From: Candidatus Stahliibacteriota bacterium
GTDB taxonomy: Bacteria > Hydrothermota > Tepidihabitantia > SM23-42
Direction of reading: 5' to 3'
DNA length: 10,428 nucleotides
Assembly (NCBI GenBank): GCA_030613445.1
Contig: JAUWLY010000069.1
Span: 1 to 10,428 of the forward strand
The notes below the pieces were generated by a model that saw only the letters and a list, made by a program, of their open reading frames with translations, made no database searches and was not told the origin of the DNA. Shown here one piece after another: positions 6,269 to 10,428 of the stretch. The stretch's first letter is position 1. Each line of letters starts with the position of its first letter. The position numbers were made by a program, and so were the translations under genes.

Positions 6269-8989
6269 ATGATTTTGATATTATTCTTGATACTTTATCC
6301 TGAAGTCGATAAAGCAGTGGGTATCTCTGATAAGGGCGAATTGTCAAATGTCACTTCAAATTTCGGTCTGATATCATACCACCATTGGATTACGCCTGCT
6401 TTTCACTGGCCCAATTCTGCTCCCTTTCCACACCAGTATTGCGTTGGCTTCGGGCTTTTAGCAGCACGCAATGATACGGTTATTGAATCTTTTGATCACA
6501 TGAGCCCTGAATGGGCACCACTTGAAGGATCGTATGGTACGCTCTATTCCGGTGAAGTAGTGGACCCCACTGGTTGGCCAATAATGGCAACTTCAGACAA
6601 TATTGATACCTGGCCTATGGTCGCAGGAGAGCGCGTGTGGCCAGGACCGTATCGTCGTGATCCAGCGACCGGTCTGGAGGTTGATGGTGAGTTTACTTCA
6701 GACCAGGATCTTTTCTGTGTTTTCAATGACCAGGATATCTTTGGTTTGCAAGTTGATGGATCTGTGTATTCATACGGCAGGATTTATGCGCAAGATTTTC
6801 TCTTTTACGACCTCAATATATACAATACACGTAATTCGACAATCAGTGATTTCTATCTTGGTTTTCGCGGCAAAATACGATGCGATTATGATATGCAGGA
6901 CTATATCGGATTATACCGTGATTCTATTATAACCTTTGTTTATTACTGGGATGCTGATGGGATTGCTCAGTCGCCATGGGAATCAGTGGGCATGGTTGGC
7001 ATTGGATTCTTGAATCAGGAGATAACCGATTTCCATTATTACCGAAAACAGGATGAGCCCGATGCCAATGATGATAACAAATACTATCCCATAATAATTT
7101 CTGATCCATCTGATCCAGATATTGATTCGGCTTTGTTTTTCCATGGTGCTGATATACATATTGATGATCCCGGTTTGGTTCAATCATTGCCGCCCGAGTC
7201 CACAACCGCCTATAATTTCATCGTTTCATCCGGGCCTAAAACACTCTTCCAGGATGATACCCTCCAGCTTACCATTATTGTGGTGTGTGGGGATGATTCT
7301 CTGGATCTGTTCAGCAATCTCAATACGGCATTGATTTTGGCAGATAACTACTTCCTGGGCAGTGGACCGCCTGCGCCGCCGGTTGTTTATGGTGTACCCG
7401 GAGAAAAGAAAGTGACGCTTTACTGGGAATCCGAGCCTTCAGAATCCTCTTCTGATATAATAACTGGTAAGTATGATTTTGAGGGTTATAAGATATACCG
7501 GAGTGAAGATCAGGGTATGACCTGGGGTAAGGAGATTACCAATGATAAAGGTATGGTTGTCGGCTATGTCCCCATTGCCCAGTTTGACCTAAAAGATTCT
7601 ATTTTTGGTACTGACCCGGCATTTCCCTATCAGTCTTTAGGTAATGAAACTGGTTTGAAGCATGTTCTAACCGATTCTGCGGTGTATAACGGGATAGAAT
7701 ACTGGTATTGTGCAGCAGCATATGATCAGGGTAATCAGCATCCAGATTCTTTAGAGCCTTCATATGAAAATCCCAGGGGAAGACCGACCGCTGTCAATAT
7801 TGTTTCTGTAATCCCGGCTCAAATGCCCTCAGGTTACAACCCGGCTTATGTACTGGACGGCGACACTTTGCAGTCACTCAGCAGCCCGTGTGAAGGATTG
7901 GCCGTGGTGAGCATCCTTGATCCGGACCAGCTCCAAGCTTATACATATGAAGTTACGTTCAATGATTCATTTTTTGATGGCAGCCTATGGGTGGATTCAA
8001 CGACCTTCAATCTTTTCTGCGTGACTACTGGTGAATCATTATTCGTTTATCAAGAACTTTCTGACTCATCGCTTGATAATATACCGATCACTGATGGTTT
8101 TCGGTTGACTTTATTAAACAGCGGAAGCGGGGTAAAGTTCCTCGGTTGGACAAATGTTGCCGGTGATACCTGTACATTTGACTGGTGGACTGGCTATGTT
8201 GGTTCAATGGGACCTCTTTATACCTATATCACTGGCGTATCTGATTTCCGTATTGTGGTGGACCACGCCAACCCGGCAACTGTGCAGATTGACGATGGCT
8301 TTGGTGGTTCATACCTGCCGATTCAGATACCGATTCGGGTATATGACATCACTGATTCTGCGAATCCGGTTGATGTAAGTGATTCGACTTGGTTGCTTGA
8401 TTTTGCCTATGCCTTTCCTGGCAACCCGATGTTTGGTCCTGAGGGTTGGGACCTCATACCAGGTGGTGCAGGCTATAACCCGGATCCAACTGGACAGGAA
8501 TTTGGTTTTGTTGATCAAATCGGCTGTTGGAACAACAATGGTGATGCCGTATACTTTGCGACTCAAAATGGTCCAGATACGGAAACCGCACCTTCAGAAG
8601 GTGATGAGTTCACGATCCTGACCTATAAGCCATTTTCTTCCAGTGTCAAGTATGCATTCACGATAATACCGTTTTCCATCGCTGCGGATTTGATTGATTT
8701 ATCCTCGGTCCGCGTTGTACCTAATCCCTACATGTTGCATTCCAAATATGAAAGCACACCATATGACCGAAGACTGATGTTTGCGAATTTGCCCCAGCAA
8801 TGCGAGATACAGATATACAATATTGCTGGCGAACACATTAGAACGATTCAGCACACTAACAACCTCAGTTATGAATACTGGGATCTGCGAACCAAATATG
8901 GACTTGAGGTTGCCTATGGCTTATATGTTTTTGTGGTTAATGCTGACGCTCAGACCAAGGCAAAAGGTAAGTTTGTTATAATCAAATAG
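6269..8989 (+). CDS. Large exported protein with FN3-like segment and C-terminal T9SS type A/FlgD-like domain
   Basis: This 906-residue protein has a short hydrophobic N-terminus (MILILFLILY), a weak signal peptide lacking the usual basic residues. Residues 30-365 are an unassigned, aromatic- and Asp-rich region (for example EFTSDQDLFCVFNDQD). About 365-510 resembles fibronectin type III, with PPAPPVVYGVPGEKKVTLYW, YDFEGYKIYRS and YWYCAAAYD. Residues 510-810 are probably further beta-sandwich, again unassigned. The last 93 residues (814-906) begin VRVVPNPY and contain EIQIYNIAGEHIRTI and YGLYVFVVNA, typical of T9SS type A sorting domains and FlgD-like Ig folds. This suggests a cell-surface or secreted protein, perhaps exported by a type IX-like route. 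AAAAGGAG at 6257-6264 precedes the ATG; an in-frame TGA just upstream excludes a longer start. Confidence 0.85.
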   Translation: MILILFLILYPEVDKAVGISDKGELSNVTSNFGLISYHHWITPAFHWPNSAPFPHQYCVGFGLLAARNDTVIESFDHMSPEWAPLEGSYGTLYSGEVVDPTGWPIMATSDNIDTWPMVAGERVWPGPYRRDPATGLEVDGEFTSDQDLFCVFNDQDIFGLQVDGSVYSYGRIYAQDFLFYDLNIYNTRNSTISDFYLGFRGKIRCDYDMQDYIGLYRDSIITFVYYWDADGIAQSPWESVGMVGIGFLNQEITDFHYYRKQDEPDANDDNKYYPIIISDPSDPDIDSALFFHGADIHIDDPGLVQSLPPESTTAYNFIVSSGPKTLFQDDTLQLTIIVVCGDDSLDLFSNLNTALILADNYFLGSGPPAPPVVYGVPGEKKVTLYWESEPSESSSDIITGKYDFEGYKIYRSEDQGMTWGKEITNDKGMVVGYVPIAQFDLKDSIFGTDPAFPYQSLGNETGLKHVLTDSAVYNGIEYWYCAAAYDQGNQHPDSLEPSYENPRGRPTAVNIVSVIPAQMPSGYNPAYVLDGDTLQSLSSPCEGLAVVSILDPDQLQAYTYEVTFNDSFFDGSLWVDSTTFNLFCVTTGESLFVYQELSDSSLDNIPITDGFRLTLLNSGSGVKFLGWTNVAGDTCTFDWWTGYVGSMGPLYTYITGVSDFRIVVDHANPATVQIDDGFGGSYLPIQIPIRVYDITDSANPVDVSDSTWLLDFAYAFPGNPMFGPEGWDLIPGGAGYNPDPTGQEFGFVDQIGCWNNNGDAVYFATQNGPDTETAPSEGDEFTILTYKPFSSSVKYAFTIIPFSIAADLIDLSSVRVVPNPYMLHSKYESTPYDRRLMFANLPQQCEIQIYNIAGEHIRTIQHTNNLSYEYWDLRTKYGLEVAYGLYVFVVNADAQTKAKGKFVIIK

Positions 8990-9001
8990 GGAGTAGATGA
9001 T

Positions 9002-10117
9002 ATGATAAGACCAAAATTAGGAGTAGGCCAAGGCTTCAGCCTTGCGAAATGTAAAACACCAGCAGGAGTGACACCACTTGTGGTGTCATTGACCGCACGA
9101 GTGCGGTCACTCCTTGTTTCTTCGGTCCTTCTTTGCCTGATCTGTGTTACCTCAAGTTTTGGTTTTAATAAGGTGGGTACGACTGCCGCACCTTTTCTCA
9201 AGATCGAGTTCGGTGCTCGGGCAGTTGCCATGGGCGGTTCTTTTGTCGCCCTTGCCAATGATCCCTCAGGAGTCTATTATAACCCTGCAGGTATTGCAGA
9301 ATTGCAGAACGTATATGTATCAGGCGGACACACTGAGTGGTTTGCCGGTCTGAACTATGAGTATGCTGCGTTTATACTCCCTACGAAAAGGCTCAATTTC
9401 TGTCTCTGGGGTACGTTTCTCTCATCCAGTGATATGGAAGTCACGACTGTGGAAGTTCCAGAAGGAACTGGTCAGTACTTCAAATATGTAGATGGTTTGC
9501 TTGCTTTCACAACTTCGGCACTTTTGTCTGACCGGCTCTCAATCGGTTTCTCTGCAAAATACATTCAGCAGTCCCTTTACAATGAAAGTGCCGCTACTTT
9601 GGCTCTGGATATCGGCTCAGTACTAAAGACGCCGCTTAAAGGTACGAGGCTCGGTATGTGTCTGGTAAATTATGGTGGCAGGATGCAGTTGTCAGGTAAT
9701 GATCTAATCATCCAGACCGATCCCTGGCCTGAGTACGAGGGAAATGCAGACGTTGAAGCAAGATTGACTACCGAATCTTTTCCTTTACCACTGGCTTTCA
9801 AAATGGGACTTGCCTTTCATATTATTGATCGGAAAGATGCATTCATCCTTAGTGACAACTACCAGTTACGGGTTGCTATTGATGGTATTCATCCAAATGA
9901 TGGTGAGGAGAAACTGCAGATTGGCGCGGAGTACGGTCTATACAATATCCTTTTCTTAAGGGGTGGCTACAAGGTGAATTATGATACGCAAAAATTCACT
10001 GTCGGCGCTGGAGTGAAAGCGGGTATTGCCAGACGTGAAGTCTGTGTCGACTACGCGTATGTTGATATGGATATACTCGATGCCACACACAGGTTCACCC
10101 TGACAATTGGATTTTAG
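9002..10117 (+). CDS. PorV/UPF0164-family outer-membrane beta-barrel protein with repeat-extended signal peptide
   Basis: The mature part has the PorV/PorQ-type start: KVGTTAAPFLKIEFGARAV, then AMGGSFVALANDPSGVYYNPAG (about 57-96). It continues as alternating beta-strands ending ATHRFTLTIGF with a terminal Phe, as in FadL-like barrels. In type IX systems PorV is the outer-membrane shuttle that carries cargo from the translocon to the attachment complex; related paralogues have unknown roles. The gene has 371 codons. The signal-peptide core LLVSSVLLCLICVTSSFG (37-54) comes after an abnormal n-region: residues 7-37 are encoded by a palindromic repeat (9019-9114). The ATG at 9002 has GGGAG (8989-8993) overlapping the previous stop. 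No good start lies between the repeat and the hydrophobic core. It sits right behind the sorting-domain protein, its likely functional partner. Confidence 0.88.
   Translation: MIRPKLGVGQGFSLAKCKTPAGVTPLVVSLTARVRSLLVSSVLLCLICVTSSFGFNKVGTTAAPFLKIEFGARAVAMGGSFVALANDPSGVYYNPAGIAELQNVYVSGGHTEWFAGLNYEYAAFILPTKRLNFCLWGTFLSSSDMEVTTVEVPEGTGQYFKYVDGLLAFTTSALLSDRLSIGFSAKYIQQSLYNESAATLALDIGSVLKTPLKGTRLGMCLVNYGGRMQLSGNDLIIQTDPWPEYEGNADVEARLTTESFPLPLAFKMGLAFHIIDRKDAFILSDNYQLRVAIDGIHPNDGEEKLQIGAEYGLYNILFLRGGYKVNYDTQKFTVGAGVKAGIARREVCVDYAYVDMDILDATHRFTLTIGF
9019..9114. repeat. 96-base palindromic element inserted in frame in a signal-peptide region
   Basis: The element is bounded by AGGAGT (9019-9024) and its reverse complement ACTCCT (9109-9114). 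It holds three hairpins: CAAGGCT-TC-AGCCTTG (9029-9044), TGACACCAC-TT-GTGGTGTCA (9069-9088) and TGACCGCAC-GA-GTGCGGTCA (9090-9109). Its length is 32 codons and the reading frame stays open through it. Removing it joins the flanks into MIRPKFVSSVLLCLICV, an ordinary signal peptide, which suggests insertion into a pre-existing gene. No target duplication is obvious at the edges, so the exact ends are uncertain. The structure resembles REP or Rickettsia palindromic elements rather than a transposon; no transposase is encoded here. Confidence 0.75.
9065..9113. repeat. Two-armed palindrome on an outer stem
   Basis: GGAG (9065-9068) pairs with CTCC (9110-9113) and encloses two perfect 9-base-pair hairpins with two-base loops (TT and GA), separated by one T (9089). 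Both arms read TGAC-nn-CAC / GTG-nn-GTCA. The differing inner pairs, AC/GT in one and CG/CG in the other, are compensated on both sides. The fold is a three-way junction in RNA or a double cruciform in DNA. Confidence 0.8.
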
Positions 10118-10139
10118 TATTAAGGCGATTCAGGTGTTT

Positions 10140-10170
10140 ACCCCGCTTAGAAGGGCACATCTAACGGGGT
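10140..10170 (+). terminator. Hairpin after the envelope operon, probable terminator
   Basis: ACCCCG (10140-10145) pairs with CGGGGT (10165-10170). After a bulged C, TTAGA (10147-10151) pairs with TCTAA (10160-10164), leaving an eight-base loop. The hairpin lies 22 bases after the PorV-family stop. The following tract (TTAGGTATTTG) is T-rich but not a clean run, so termination may be partial and the next gene could still be read from upstream. Confidence 0.6.
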
Positions 10171-10201
10171 TTAGGTATTTGATATATTAAAAGGAGGTTT
10201 A

Positions 10202-10428
10202 ATGAATAGACGTAGTTTTTTAAAGACAGTTGGGTTTACAGCGCCGTTGCTTGCTTTTTTGGGTAATATCCCAAAGATGTTGTGGGCGGGAAAATTAGAA
10301 CATTCAAAGAAAGATTTCTGGAAAGACAAGAAGTTCGTCCAAAATTCACTCGACATGTCAGGTTATAAAAATGGTATGATAAAGGCGAAAATCGATGACA
10401 CCTGGAAGGAATTCAACATACGCAAGGC
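10202..10428 (+). CDS. Tat-exported protein, partial (N-terminus only)
   Basis: The gene starts at ATG 10202 with AAGGAGG (10191-10197) upstream and runs off the window after 75 complete codons. The first residues, MNRRSFLKTVGF, carry the twin-arginine motif (NRRSFLK), followed by the hydrophobic stretch TAPLLAFLGNI. This marks export of a folded, often cofactor-containing protein by the Tat system. The mature part seen so far (HSKKDFWKDKKFVQNSLDMS and GMIKAKIDDTWKEFNIRK) is charged and shows no cofactor motif, so I do not assign a family. It follows the operon hairpin in the same direction. No good separate promoter was seen in the 31 bases between the hairpin and the start, so read-through is possible. 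Confidence 0.85.
   Translation, partial: MNRRSFLKTVGFTAPLLAFLGNIPKMLWAGKLEHSKKDFWKDKKFVQNSLDMSGYKNGMIKAKIDDTWKEFNIRK

Noticed and set aside
1..10428. CRISPR array, tRNA, rRNA, riboswitch or transposase gene
   Set aside because: No evenly spaced repeats, cloverleaf sequences, conserved rRNA segments, recognisable riboswitch cores or transposase motifs were found on reading both strands.

Overview
The window comes from a Gram-negative bacterium of moderate GC. It has MreBCD rod-shape genes, a TonB-dependent outer-membrane receptor, a PorV/UPF0164-type beta-barrel and a large exported protein with a C-terminal domain of the T9SS type A / FlgD-like kind. This mixture is typical of deep-branching uncultured lineages such as candidate phylum WOR-3 (Stahlbacteria) and other FCB-like groups. 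That placement is an inference from gene content; no phylogenetic marker was tested.

Layout. Positions 6-2290 (minus strand) hold mreB, mreC and mreD as one tightly packed operon. mreB starts with GTG and both mreC and mreD with TTG, and the genes abut or overlap. A divergent promoter region (about 2305-2410) separates this operon from a plus-strand housekeeping cluster: a 57-residue extremely basic protein (2423-2596), an FmdB-type zinc-ribbon protein (2651-2890) and an HU/IHF-family DNA-binding protein (2887-3186). A 535-base stretch (3187-3721) follows with no intact gene. It holds a minus-strand remnant of a BTAD (bacterial transcriptional activator) domain, a 12-base repeat and a strong promoter.

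Positions 3722-10117 form a three-gene plus-strand operon for the cell envelope: an 844-residue carboxypeptidase-regulatory-like/TonB-dependent receptor, a 906-residue exported protein with an FN3-like segment and a C-terminal sorting-like domain, and a PorV-family outer-membrane protein. It ends in a hairpin (10140-10170), after which a Tat-exported protein begins and runs off the window.

The most striking observation is in the PorV-family gene. A 96-base palindromic element (9019-9114) lies in frame inside the signal-peptide region. It contains three near-perfect hairpins; two form tandem arms on an outer GGAG/CTCC stem and differ from each other by compensatory base changes. Removing exactly 96 bases on paper restores a compact, ordinary signal peptide. 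This resembles protein-invading palindromic repeats such as the Rickettsia palindromic elements. Also notable are four promoter-like sites that all have a 16-base spacer between the -35 and -10 boxes.
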